This document shows, in pieces, positions 8,747 to 16,953 of a stretch of DNA of 25,620 bases. A program made the translations under genes and the position numbers. Each line of letters begins with the position of its first letter. Position 1 is the first letter of the stretch. The stretch covers positions 1 through 25,620 of the forward strand of contig DASRFA010000006.1 in NCBI GenBank assembly GCA_035651755.1, in the 5' to 3' direction. Under the pieces are notes generated by a model that made no database searches, was not told the origin of the DNA, and saw only the letters and a list, made by a program, of their open reading frames with translations. Source of the stretch: DASRFA01 sp035651755. Lineage in GTDB: Bacteria; Desulfobacterota; Binatia; UBA12015.

Positions 8747-9970
8747 GTGCCGCATGAGGCGCCCCTCATCGGGACGATCGCGGTCGGGCTCGCGTTCGCG
8801 TTCGCCGGCGGGTTCCTCGCGGCCCGCGTCGGGCTGCCGCCGCTCGTCGGCTACCTGCTGGCGGGGATCGCGGTCGGCCCGTTCACGCCCGGCTTCGTCG
8901 CCGACGTCCACCTCGCGCCGCAGCTCGCCGAGATCGGCGTCATCCTCCTCATGTTCGGCGTCGGGATGCACTTCTCGCTGGGAGACCTGCTCGCGGTTCG
9001 CGCGATCGCCGTGCCCGGAGCGGTCGCGCAGATCGCGGCGGCGACGGCGCTCGGCGTCGCGATCGCGGCGTCGTGGGGATGGTCGTGGGGCGCGGGCCTC
9101 GTCTTCGGGCTCGCCCTGTCCGTCGCGAGCACCGTCGTGCTCCTGCGCGCGCTCGCCGACCGGGGGCTCCTCGAGAGCGACGACGGGCGGATCGCCGTCG
9201 GGTGGTTGATCGTCGAGGACGTCGCGACGGTGATCGCTCTCGTGCTCCTGCCCGTCCTTTCGGAGCCGCTCGGAGGGCGACCTCCCGGTCACGAGCACGC
9301 TGCGACCGGCTCGATGTGGGTGACGATCGGCGCCACGCTCGGGAAGGTGGCGGTGTTCGTCGCTTTCATGCTCGTCGTCGGGCGGCGGGTGTTCCTTTGG
9401 CTTCTCGCGCTCGTCGAGCGCGGCGGCTCGCGCGAGCTCTTCAGCCTCGCCGTGATCGCGCTCGCCCTCGGCGTCGCCTACGCGTCGGCCGAGCTCTTCG
9501 GGGTCTCGTTCGCGCTCGGCGCGTTCTTCGCCGGCGTCGTCGTCCACGAGTCCGACCTGAGCCACCGCGCCGAGCGCGAGCTGCAGCCGCTGCAGGACGC
9601 GTTCGGCGTGCTCTTCTTCGTCGCGGTCGGGATGCTGTTCGATCCCGCGATCCTGGTGCAGGAGCCGCTTCGGGTACTGACGGTCGTCGCGGTGATCGTC
9701 GTCGGCAAGTCGCTCGCCGCGCTCGCGATCGTGCTCGCCCTCGGCTACCCGCTGCGGACTGCGACGACCGTTTCGGCGGCGCTCGCGCAGATCGGCGAGT
9801 TCTCGTTCATCCTCGCGGGGCTCGGCGTCGCGCTCGAGCTGCTGCCGGCCGAGGCGCGAAGCCTCATCCTCGCCGGCGCGCTCCTTTCGATCACGCTGAG
9901 CCCGCTCGCCTTCGCGGTCGCCGCGCGTCTCGCGCGAACGCGCGCGGTCGCCGGGGCGAGCGCGCCGTGA
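8747..9970 (+). CDS. Kef/YbaL-type (CPA2) monovalent cation:proton antiporter, membrane domain only
   Basis: The product has 407 residues and is almost entirely hydrophobic, about 12-13 membrane spans. Motifs typical of the CPA2 Kef/YbaL family are LPPLVGYLLAGIAVGPFTPGF, LAEIGVILLMFGVGMHFS, ALSVASTVVLLRALADRG, VGWLIVEDVATV, GAFFAGVVVHES and AALAQIGEFSFILAGLG. Known members exchange K+ or Na+ for H+ across the inner membrane. The GTG start at 8747 gives VPHEAPLIGTIAVG, which fits the usual N-terminus of the family (MPHxTPLI). An in-frame ATG at 8708 would add 13 residues without a Shine-Dalgarno site. The protein ends just after the last membrane span, so the cytoplasmic RCK/TrkA-N domain that gates YbaL and KefB/C is missing. 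It is convergent with the hopanoid operon, 28 bp away. Confidence 0.9.
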   Translation: MPHEAPLIGTIAVGLAFAFAGGFLAARVGLPPLVGYLLAGIAVGPFTPGFVADVHLAPQLAEIGVILLMFGVGMHFSLGDLLAVRAIAVPGAVAQIAAATALGVAIAASWGWSWGAGLVFGLALSVASTVVLLRALADRGLLESDDGRIAVGWLIVEDVATVIALVLLPVLSEPLGGRPPGHEHAATGSMWVTIGATLGKVAVFVAFMLVVGRRVFLWLLALVERGGSRELFSLAVIALALGVAYASAELFGVSFALGAFFAGVVVHESDLSHRAERELQPLQDAFGVLFFVAVGMLFDPAILVQEPLRVLTVVAVIVVGKSLAALAIVLALGYPLRTATTVSAALAQIGEFSFILAGLGVALELLPAEARSLILAGALLSITLSPLAFAVAARLARTRAVAGASAP

Positions 9971-9998
9971 GATCGCGGCGGCGCGCTCGCGCGTCGGG

Positions 9999-10691
9999 TC
10001 AGATGCGCGGGAAGTGCAGCACCCAGATCCAGACGACCGCGACGAAAGCGGCGCTCCCCGAGATCACGAAGAGGTGGAAGATCTCGTGGAAGCCGAAGAC
10101 GCGCGGGAACGGATCGGGGCGCTTCAAGCCGTAGACGATGGCGCCGCAGGTGTAGAGCGCGCCCCCGGCGAGCAGCATCGCGACCGCGGGCCAGCGCAGG
10201 AGCTCGACGAACATCGGAAGCGTGAGCACGGCGATCCAGCCCATGCCGAGGTAGAGACCGGCCCTCGTCCAGCGCGGGACGCGCTCGGTGAACGCGGAGA
10301 GCATGCAGCCGGCGATCGCGAGGCTCCACGTCGCGACCAGGATCGCGACGCGGGTCGCGCCCGAGAGGACGTTGAAGCAGATCGGCGTGTACGTGCCCGC
10401 GATGAGGACGAAGATGTTCGCGTGGTCGAGCGCGCGCAGCACGCGCCGCGTCCGGCCCCGCCAGCGGCCGATGTGGTAGACCGCGCTCACGACGTAGAGC
10501 TCGATCATCGCGAGCCCGAAGACGAGCATCGAGATCGCGCGCGGCACGTCGTCGCGGCTCTGCCAGGCGAGGGCGGCGGTGATCGCGGCCGCGGCGACGG
10601 CCGCGAGCGCGTGCGACCATCCGCGGAGGAACGGCTTCAAGAGAGCGGCGGGCTCCTCGGCCAGCGGCTCGGGCGTCCAGCGCCGTGTCAT
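9999..10691 (-). CDS. Hemolysin III / PAQR-type seven-span membrane protein
   Basis: The product has 230 residues with about seven membrane spans, the usual size for the HlyIII/YqfA (COG1272) family. The putative metal-site residues of the PAQR/CREST superfamily are present: Ser69-x3-His73 (SAVYH), Asp89-His90 in LDHANIFVLIAGTYTP, and His202-x3-His206 in FHEIFHLFV. The first 20 or so residues are cytosolic and acidic/basic mixed. The ATG at 10691 lies 14 bp after the hpnH stop, with GAGG 12 nt before the start, so this is the last gene of the hopanoid operon. Family members are membrane proteins of unsettled function; some are linked to membrane fluidity or stress. That would suit a place in a hopanoid operon, but the link is inference. 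An upstream in-frame extension to 10961 overlaps hpnH and is rejected. Confidence 0.88.
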   Translation of the reverse strand: MTRRWTPEPLAEEPAALLKPFLRGWSHALAAVAAAAITAALAWQSRDDVPRAISMLVFGLAMIELYVVSAVYHIGRWRGRTRRVLRALDHANIFVLIAGTYTPICFNVLSGATRVAILVATWSLAIAGCMLSAFTERVPRWTRAGLYLGMGWIAVLTLPMFVELLRWPAVAMLLAGGALYTCGAIVYGLKRPDPFPRVFGFHEIFHLFVISGSAAFVAVVWIWVLHFPRI

Positions 10692-10705
10692 TGGAGGGTT
10701 CAACC

Positions 10706-11707
10706 TCAAGCGAACCCGAAGTTCCACTTCATCATCGTCCAGACGTCGCGCGGGTTCTCGCCGAGCTTCCGAACGGCGGAGTGCTCGAAGCCCGAGTGCA
10801 TCTTGCAGTCGCGGCAGCGCGGGTCCTTCCGCGACTCCCAGTACTGCCAGTCGACGCCGCCCATGAAGGACTTCCAGTCCGGGTAGTACTCGCCCTCGAT
10901 CAGGTAGCAGGGCCCCTTCCAGCCCTTCGGGGTGCGAGTGGGGCCGCCCCACGGCGTGCACGGATAGTCCCGCTTGCCGGCCGCGAACTCGAGGAAGAGC
11001 GGCGTCGAGTAGATGGAGTAGCGCTTGGCGAGCTCCAGCACGCGCTCGAACTTCCGCTGGATCTCGTCGGTCCCCATGCAGTGATCCTCGGAGACCGCCT
11101 CGTAGTGGTAGCCGGGCGAGACCAGCATGCCGTCGACGCCGACGGACGTCAGGTACTCCATCATCTGCTCGAGCTCCTCGACCGACGTCTCGCGGTAGAC
11201 GGTCGTGTTCGTGCAGACGTGGAAGCCGCGCCGCTTCCCCTCACGGATCATGTCGATCGCCTTGTCGAAGGTCCCGGTGCGGGCCGTGATCATGTCGTGC
11301 GTCTCGCGGAGGCCGTCGACGTGGACGTTGATCGAGAGCCGCGGGTGCGGCTTCGCCTTCCGGTAGAAGCGCTCCAGCAGGAGGCCGTTCGTGCAGAGAT
11401 AGATGTGGCGCTTGCGCGCGATGATGGCGTCGACGAGCTCCGGCAGCTCGGGGTAGATCGTCGGCTCGCCGCCGCAGATCGACACGACCGGCGCGCCCGA
11501 CTCGTCCACCGACTCCAGGCACTGCGCGAGCGACAGGCGATCCTTCAGGTCGCCGTTGTAGCGCTCGGGCGAGCAGCCGATGCACGCGAGGTTGCAGGTG
11601 TGGAGCGGCTCGAGCATGAGCACGTAGGGATAGCGCTCGTTGCCGCGCCACCAGTTCTTGAGCTGCCACTTCATCATGTCGGTGGCGATGTGCAGCGGGA
11701 ACCTCAT
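10706..11707 (-). CDS. hpnH: HpnH, radical SAM adenosylhopane synthase
   Basis: HpnH joins a 5'-deoxyadenosyl group from SAM to diplopterene-type hopene, giving adenosylhopane, the first step to extended (C35) bacteriohopanepolyols. The product has 333 residues, the usual length. The radical-SAM cluster motif CNLACIGC supplies Cys38, Cys42 and Cys45. Other matches are PYVLMLEPLHTC, CGGEPTIYPE and the C-terminal SPASM-like CTPW...C...C.DCKMHSGFE. The start is an ATG whose ATGA overlaps the hpnE stop, with GGAGG 10 bp upstream. No HpnG nucleosidase gene, the partner for the next step, follows; the operon instead continues with the HlyIII-like gene. Confidence 0.95.
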   Translation of the reverse strand: MRFPLHIATDMMKWQLKNWWRGNERYPYVLMLEPLHTCNLACIGCSPERYNGDLKDRLSLAQCLESVDESGAPVVSICGGEPTIYPELPELVDAIIARKRHIYLCTNGLLLERFYRKAKPHPRLSINVHVDGLRETHDMITARTGTFDKAIDMIREGKRRGFHVCTNTTVYRETSVEELEQMMEYLTSVGVDGMLVSPGYHYEAVSEDHCMGTDEIQRKFERVLELAKRYSIYSTPLFLEFAAGKRDYPCTPWGGPTRTPKGWKGPCYLIEGEYYPDWKSFMGGVDWQYWESRKDPRCRDCKMHSGFEHSAVRKLGENPRDVWTMMKWNFGFA

Positions 11708-13080
11708 CGAAGCTCTTCCTCCACGAGCGCGACCGCACGGCCGGCGCTCACCACGGCGCTCTCGATCGTCGCCGGAAGGCCCGTGGCGGTCCAGTCGCCG
11801 GCGATCGCGAGATTGCGGATCGGCGTCCACGCCATCGGCCGCAGCGCTTCGGCGGCCGGCGTGAGCGCGATCGTCGCTTCCTTCTCCTTGACGACGAGGC
11901 TCTTCTCGAGCCGCGCCCTACGCGCGTCGGGGACGAGCGCGCGGATGTCCTCGACCGCGGTGCGCGCCACCTCGTCGCCGTCGCGCTCGACGACGTCGCG
12001 CGCCGCGCTGATGACGGCGCTGATCGAGCCGCCGCCCGCCCCGCTGCCCTCGCCCGCGCCGGCGTCGATGCCGAGGCGCGCGCGATCGAAGACCCACTGC
12101 GTCGTCGTGCCGACGAGACCCACGAAGTCGTCTCCCAGCACCGGCCGATCGAACCACAGGTGGACCGACACGATCGGCGACGCGCCCAGATCGCCGATCC
12201 GCCGGAACGAGCGGTCGGCCGCGAGCGCCGGCGGAAGGAGTCCGGCGAGCGCGCGCGGCGGGACCGCGCAGACCACGGCGTCGGCCGCGAGCGACGTCCC
12301 GTCGCGCAGGCGCGCGGCGGCGACACGCTCGCCCGCGACCTCGAGGGCGTCGACCGGCGCGCGGAGCGCCACCCGTCCTCCTCGGGCCTCGATGAACGCC
12401 TGCGCCGCGCCCGTGTAGAGCTCGCTCAGCCCGACGCGCGCGAACACGAACTGCGAGTCCGAGCGGCTCGCGAAGAAGGCGCGCGCGACGACCTCGGCGA
12501 AGGGCGCCGCGGCCGCGCGCTCGGGCGCCTCGTTGCAGGTCGCGACCGCGACCGGATGCCAGAACGAGCGCCGCGCGTTCTCCGACTGCCCGAGCGACAC
12601 GAGGAGCTCGTCGATCGTGAGCTCGGCGAGGCGGCGATCGCGCTTCGCGCGCATCCGCATCATGCGCGCGCCCGCGAGGAGCGCGCCCAGGCGCTCGCGG
12701 CGCGCGAGCAGCCGGTAGCCGAGCACCCCGCCCGCGAGGTGGAGCGGCGCCGGGAGCGGCGCGCAGCGGATCACGCCGCGGCCGCGCGTCCGGTGCCGCA
12801 TCGGGACGCGCAGGTCGCGCTGGCGCGTGATGCGGGAGCCGGCGCCGATGCGGTCGAGGAAGGAAAGGGCGCGCGCGTAGCAGCCCATCATCGCGTGCTG
12901 GCCGTTGTCGACGGTCGTGCCGGTCGCCTCGTCGCGGAACGAGTACGCGCGTCCGCCGAGGTGCCCGCGCGCCTCGAGCACGGTCACGCGGAAGCCGCGC
13001 TCCGCGAGCTCGACGCCGGCGGCGAGGCCGGCGAAGCCGCCGCCGACGACCGCGACGTGCTTCGGCGCTCCGTTCGTCAT
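11704..13080 (-). CDS. hpnE: HpnE, FAD-dependent hydroxysqualene dehydroxylase
   Basis: The product has 458 residues. The N-terminal Rossmann motif VAVVGGGFAGLAAG (residues 9-22), the following ELAERGFRVTVLEAR and LGGRAYSF are diagnostic of the phytoene-desaturase/amine-oxidase-like flavoproteins. HYDROXYSQUALENE-type members (HpnE) carry DNGQHAMMGCY as here, and the C-terminal FAD-binding segment NLAIAGDWTATGLPATIESAV is intact. In the HpnC/D/E route this enzyme reduces hydroxysqualene to squalene. The ATG overlaps the stop of hpnC-hpnD (ATGA) and no clear Shine-Dalgarno site precedes it, so translation is probably coupled. Its own stop overlaps the hpnH start. Confidence 0.93.
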   Translation of the reverse strand: MTNGAPKHVAVVGGGFAGLAAGVELAERGFRVTVLEARGHLGGRAYSFRDEATGTTVDNGQHAMMGCYARALSFLDRIGAGSRITRQRDLRVPMRHRTRGRGVIRCAPLPAPLHLAGGVLGYRLLARRERLGALLAGARMMRMRAKRDRRLAELTIDELLVSLGQSENARRSFWHPVAVATCNEAPERAAAAPFAEVVARAFFASRSDSQFVFARVGLSELYTGAAQAFIEARGGRVALRAPVDALEVAGERVAAARLRDGTSLAADAVVCAVPPRALAGLLPPALAADRSFRRIGDLGASPIVSVHLWFDRPVLGDDFVGLVGTTTQWVFDRARLGIDAGAGEGSGAGGGSISAVISAARDVVERDGDEVARTAVEDIRALVPDARRARLEKSLVVKEKEATIALTPAAEALRPMAWTPIRNLAIAGDWTATGLPATIESAVVSAGRAVALVEEELR

Positions 13081-14915
13081 GCGTGCGTTGGCGCGAAGCG
13101 CGACCGGCCCCAGCCCGCGAGGGCGAGCGTCAGCTTCTCGTACGAGGGAAGGGTGATGCGCGTGGCGAAGACGTCGAAGTTGCGCGACTCGATGCGGTCG
13201 AGGAGCCGCTCGTAGATGAGCCGCATGACCTCCGCCGCGCCCAGCGAGCGCCGATCCTCGGACGCGAGCGCGCCGCGCGCGCGCAGATAGTACGCGCGCG
13301 CGCGCCCGCATTCGAACGCCATGAGCGCGGCGAGGCGCGCCGAGTACCGGCCCGCGAGGAGATCCTCCTCGCGCACGCCGAAGCGCACGAGGTCCTCGCG
13401 CGGCAGGTAGATGCGGCCGCGCTCGGCGTCCTCGGCGACGTCGCGCAGGATGTTCGTGAGCTGGAAGGCGAGGCCGAGGTCGCGCGCATAGTCGCGCGCG
13501 CTCGGGTTCGCGTAGCCGAAGATCTCGATGCAGAGGAGGCCGACCGCGGACGCGACGCGGTAGCAGTACTGCTCGAGCTCGTCGATCGTCTCGTAGCGGC
13601 TCCGGGAGAGGTCCATCTCGACGCCCGCGAGCACCTCGAGGAAGAGGCCCTTCGGAAGCGCGAAGCGCCGTGCGGCGTCGGCGAGCGCGACGCTGATCGG
13701 ACGGGTCGGCGACCCGCCGTAGACCTCGTCGAGCTCGCCGCGCCAGCGCGCGAGGAGGTGGCCGGGATCGCCTCCGTTGGCCTCGTCGCCATCGGCGATG
13801 TCGTCGACGTGGCGGCAGAAGGCGTAGACGGCGCAGAGCGCGTCGCGCCGGTCCTGCGGGAGGAGCCGAAAGGCCGGCAGGAAGCTGCTTCCGCTCGCGC
13901 GGACCGCCGCGCGGCACGCCTCGTAGCCGGCGCGCACGGCGTCGCCGGTCGCCGATGACGTCGCGCGGCTCGCCCCGCTCGCGCTCGCGTCGGACGCGGC
14001 AGCGACGGTGACGGAGCCGGGTCTCGCGACCGGCGGCGCGAGGCGCGTCGGCGGCGCGTCCGGACGCCGCGCGACGAGCGCGCGCACGGCGACCCTCGCC
14101 TTGTCGCGCGCCGCGAGCGCGGGCCGTGCCGCGAGCACCTCGAAGCCGACGCTCTCGATGCGCTGGAGGATCGCGAGCCCGCCGCCGGCGAAGAGGCGCA
14201 CCTCGTACGCGAGGCGGCGGTCGACGTGGCGCGCGAGCTCGGAGCCCGAGGCGAGGAGGCGGCGCGCGCGGTCGACCTCGAACGCGAGGAGACGCCGAAC
14301 CCGGTGGGTCGTGCGGGAAAGGCAGAGCTCCGGCTCCGCGATGCCGAACCGATCGAGGTCCTCGAGCGGCACGTAGAGCCGTCCCCGCGCCAGGTCGACG
14401 GAGAGGTCCTGCCAGAAGTTCGCGAGCTGGAGCCCCGTGCAGACGTCGTCCGACAGCGCGTCGAGAGCGGGGTCGCGATGGCCGAAGAGGCGGAGGACGA
14501 GCCGGCCGACGGGATCCGCGGAGCAGCGGCAGTAGCCGCGCAGGTCCTCGAACGTCGCGAACGGGCGGAACTCGACGTCGCGGCGGAACGCGGTCAGGAG
14601 GTCCCGCAGCGGCTCGATCGGGAGCTCGAGCTCGGCGGCCGTGGCGCCGAGCGCGACGAAGAGCGGCCCGGTCGCGCGGCCGGCGAACGCTTCCGCGAGG
14701 GAGCGCTCGAGCTCGGCGAGGGCCGCGAGGCGCGCGTGCGGCGCGGCCGCGCCCTCGTCGGCGACGTCGTCCGCGGTGCGCGCGAACGCGTACAGCGCGG
14801 CGAGATGGCGCCGCATGCGCCGCGGGAGGAGCCACGAGCCGACGGTGAAGTTCTCGTCGTGCGAGCGCGCGATCCGCTCGCACTCGCGGTACGCCGCGTC
14901 CAACGACACGGTCAC
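13077..14915 (-). CDS. hpnCD: HpnC-HpnD fusion: presqualene diphosphate synthase joined to hydroxysqualene synthase
   Basis: One uninterrupted 612-residue frame contains two complete head-to-head prenyl synthases. Residues 1-284 match HpnC (hydroxysqualene synthase): ENFTVGSWLLP, first Asp motif DDVAD (49-53) and second motif QLANFWQDLSVD (Asp170, Asp174). Residues 285-326 are an Ala/Ser/Pro-rich linker. Residues 327-612 match HpnD (presqualene diphosphate synthase): SGSSFLPAFRLLP, DDIAD (371-375), QLTNILRDVAED (Asp492, Asp496). All Asp-rich motifs are kept in both halves, so both reactions look possible in one chain: two farnesyl-PP to presqualene-PP (HpnD half), then hydroxysqualene (HpnC half). 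The GTG start overlaps the shc stop (GTGA) and has GGAG 7 bp upstream. There is no in-frame stop at the end of the HpnC part. An internal GTG at 13937 (Val327), without a clear Shine-Dalgarno site, could also start a separate HpnD. These genes are normally separate. Confidence 0.9.
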   Translation of the reverse strand: MTVSLDAAYRECERIARSHDENFTVGSWLLPRRMRRHLAALYAFARTADDVADEGAAAPHARLAALAELERSLAEAFAGRATGPLFVALGATAAELELPIEPLRDLLTAFRRDVEFRPFATFEDLRGYCRCSADPVGRLVLRLFGHRDPALDALSDDVCTGLQLANFWQDLSVDLARGRLYVPLEDLDRFGIAEPELCLSRTTHRVRRLLAFEVDRARRLLASGSELARHVDRRLAYEVRLFAGGGLAILQRIESVGFEVLAARPALAARDKARVAVRALVARRPDAPPTRLAPPVARPGSVTVAAASDASASGASRATSSATGDAVRAGYEACRAAVRASGSSFLPAFRLLPQDRRDALCAVYAFCRHVDDIADGDEANGGDPGHLLARWRGELDEVYGGSPTRPISVALADAARRFALPKGLFLEVLAGVEMDLSRSRYETIDELEQYCYRVASAVGLLCIEIFGYANPSARDYARDLGLAFQLTNILRDVAEDAERGRIYLPREDLVRFGVREEDLLAGRYSARLAALMAFECGRARAYYLRARGALASEDRRSLGAAEVMRLIYERLLDRIESRNFDVFATRITLPSYEKLTLALAGWGRSRFAPTHA

Positions 14916-16936
14916 GCCGCGGCTCCATCGGCATCCGCGAGCGCGGCGCCCGAGCGCACGCCGATCGCGCGGTCCGCGTCGCCGCGCTCGCGCGCGAGCG
15001 CGGCGCGCAGCTGCCCGAGCGCCATCAGCGGGAAGTACGCGCTGTAGCCGCAGTAGCGGAGGTAGAAGTGCCGGGGGAAGCCGGTGCCGGTGAACGGCTC
15101 CTCGCGCCAGCGGCCCTCCGCGGCCTGCGTGCGGACGAGATACTCGGCCGCGCGGACCGCCGAAGGCCGCACCTCGCGCGCGCCCGCCAGCAGTCCCATC
15201 AGCCCCCACGCGGTCTGCGACGCGGTCGACTCGCCGCGCCCGGCGAGCGCCTCGTCGGCGTACGACTCCAGAGTCTCGCCGAAGCCGCCGTCGCCGTTCT
15301 GGTGGGACTCGAGCCACGCGACCGCGCGCCGGAGGTGCGGCTCCTCGGGCGCGTCGCCGATCGCGCGCAGTCCGGAGAGCGCAGACCACGTCCCGTAGAC
15401 GAAGTTCGATCCCCAGCGTCCCCACCACGACCCGTCCGGCCGCTGCGTCCGCAGCAGGAAGTCGCGCGCCGCGCGCGCTCGCGATTCCGACGCCGGGATG
15501 CCGGAGCGCCCCATGAGCTCGAGCACGCGCCCGGTCAGGTCCTCGGTCGGCGGGTCGATCATCGCCTCCATGTCGGCGAACGGGATCTGGTTCAGGAACT
15601 CGGAGTCGTTGTCGGTGTCGAAGGCGCCGTAGCCGCCGTTCCGGCTCTGCATGCCGAGCGTCCAGGTCGTGCCGTGCGCGACGGCGCGCGCGAGGCGCTC
15701 GCGCGCGTGCGGCGGCGCGGCGATCCGCTGGAGCACCATCAGGATGACGGCGGAGTCGTCGACGTCCGGATACCAGTCGTTCGCGAACTCGAAGGCCCAG
15801 CCGCCGGGCGCGAGGTCGCGGTTGTAGACGCTCCAGTCGCCGGGCTCGAAGATCTGGTTCTCGACGAGCCAGTCGGCGGCGCGAAGGAGGGCGGGGTGGT
15901 CGGCCGGGACGCCGGAGTCGAGCAGCGCCTTCATCCCGAGCGCGGTGTCCCACGTCGGCGACACGCACGGCTGGTGGATGAGGTGGCCGTCGCACTCGAT
16001 CAGGAAGTCGTCGATCGCCCGGATGCCGCGGCGGATCGCGTCCTCGTCCTCGGCGTGGCCGAGCGTCCGGAGCGCCATCACGCAGTTCAGCATCGGGGGC
16101 TGGATGCCGCCCCAGCCGCCGTTCCGGTCCTGATGCGAGAGGATCCATTTTCGCGCGCGCGCGATCGCGCGCGCGCGGAGCGGCTTCCACGGGCTCCGGC
16201 CGAGGAGCTTGAGGGTCGCGTCGAGGCCCAAGAAGAAATTGCGCCAGGTCGCGAGCTCGGGGCTCCGCGGGAAGCCGAGGTGATTCCGCTTCGGCTTGCC
16301 GAGCCAGAGCTCGGGAACGCCGAGCCGGTCGTCGAGCGCGATCTGCGGCCGCTTCGCCATGAGCACGGTGAGCGGGACGACCGTCTCGCGCGCCCAGCTC
16401 GACATCGCGTAGATGTTGAGGGGGAACCAGGGCGGGAGCAGCACGAGCTCGACCGGCATCGCCGGGAGGCCCCACCACGGGAACTGGCCGAAGTAGGCGA
16501 GCATGGCGCGCGTGAAGACGCCCGCGCGCGCGAGGCCGCCGTGCGCGAGGACGAAGTCGCGCGCGCGGCGGAGCGCGGGCTCGTCCCGACCGAGGCCGGC
16601 CAGCTTCATCGCGAAGTACGCCTCGATGGTCGTGCTCAGGTGGCCCGGACCGCCGCGGTGGAGCGGCCAGCTGCCGTCGTCCGACTGCGTCGCCAGCATG
16701 TGGTCGACGAGGCGGCGTTCGATCGCCTCCGGACGCCGGCCGATGAAGCGGTTGAAGACGACGTACTGCGCGTCCATGCCGACGTTCGCCTCGAGCGGCG
16801 CGTGCCAGTACCCGGCGCCGTGCTGCTGCGAGAGGAACCACGCCTGCGAGCGAGCGATCGCGTCGTCCAGCCGCCCGACGAGCGCCTCGCTCACCCCGAC
16901 CTCGTCCGCCCTCCGCATTGCTATCGGCTGCGCCAT
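14912..16936 (-). CDS. shc: Squalene-hopene cyclase
   Basis: Squalene-hopene cyclase (also hpnF) turns squalene into hopene/hopanol at the inner membrane. The product has 674 residues, close to the usual 630-680. The catalytic acid motif DVDD is at residues 391-394, and several QW repeats are visible: QDRNGGWGG, QSRNGGYGAFD, QRPDGSWWGRWG, QNGDGGFGE and AEGRWREE. The C-terminus has the family segment TGFPRHFYLRYCGYSAYFPLMALG. The ATG at 16936 is preceded by a G-rich stretch and, further out, AGGAG; Met6 (16921) is an alternative start. It is the first gene of the operon and its TGA overlaps the GTG of hpnC-hpnD. An unusual 26-bp alternating CG palindrome lies within it at 16152-16177. Confidence 0.96.
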   Translation of the reverse strand: MAQPIAMRRADEVGVSEALVGRLDDAIARSQAWFLSQQHGAGYWHAPLEANVGMDAQYVVFNRFIGRRPEAIERRLVDHMLATQSDDGSWPLHRGGPGHLSTTIEAYFAMKLAGLGRDEPALRRARDFVLAHGGLARAGVFTRAMLAYFGQFPWWGLPAMPVELVLLPPWFPLNIYAMSSWARETVVPLTVLMAKRPQIALDDRLGVPELWLGKPKRNHLGFPRSPELATWRNFFLGLDATLKLLGRSPWKPLRARAIARARKWILSHQDRNGGWGGIQPPMLNCVMALRTLGHAEDEDAIRRGIRAIDDFLIECDGHLIHQPCVSPTWDTALGMKALLDSGVPADHPALLRAADWLVENQIFEPGDWSVYNRDLAPGGWAFEFANDWYPDVDDSAVILMVLQRIAAPPHARERLARAVAHGTTWTLGMQSRNGGYGAFDTDNDSEFLNQIPFADMEAMIDPPTEDLTGRVLELMGRSGIPASESRARAARDFLLRTQRPDGSWWGRWGSNFVYGTWSALSGLRAIGDAPEEPHLRRAVAWLESHQNGDGGFGETLESYADEALAGRGESTASQTAWGLMGLLAGAREVRPSAVRAAEYLVRTQAAEGRWREEPFTGTGFPRHFYLRYCGYSAYFPLMALGQLRAALARERGDADRAIGVRSGAALADADGAAA
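16152..16177. repeat. 26-bp perfect palindrome (CG)6-AT-(CG)6 inside shc
   Basis: The stretch is a perfect palindrome of strictly alternating pyrimidine-purine bases, centred on GCGATCGC. Alternating CG runs are the classic Z-DNA-prone sequence and could also form a cruciform. In shc it encodes an Arg/Ala/Ile segment before ARKWILSHQ, so coding constraint and high GC may be the whole explanation. Confidence 0.85.
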
Positions 16937-16953
16937 CCCGCCCCCACTTTGCT

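Noticed and set aside
8137..8769. Upstream extension of the SGNH gene to 8769
   Set aside because: The added residues are Arg/Pro-rich and would bury the signal peptide. The ATG at 8136 has a GGAGG site at 8 bp.
9971..9998. Possible bidirectional terminator between the antiporter and HlyIII-like genes
   Set aside because: Only short GCGC self-complementarity and no T-tract on either strand.
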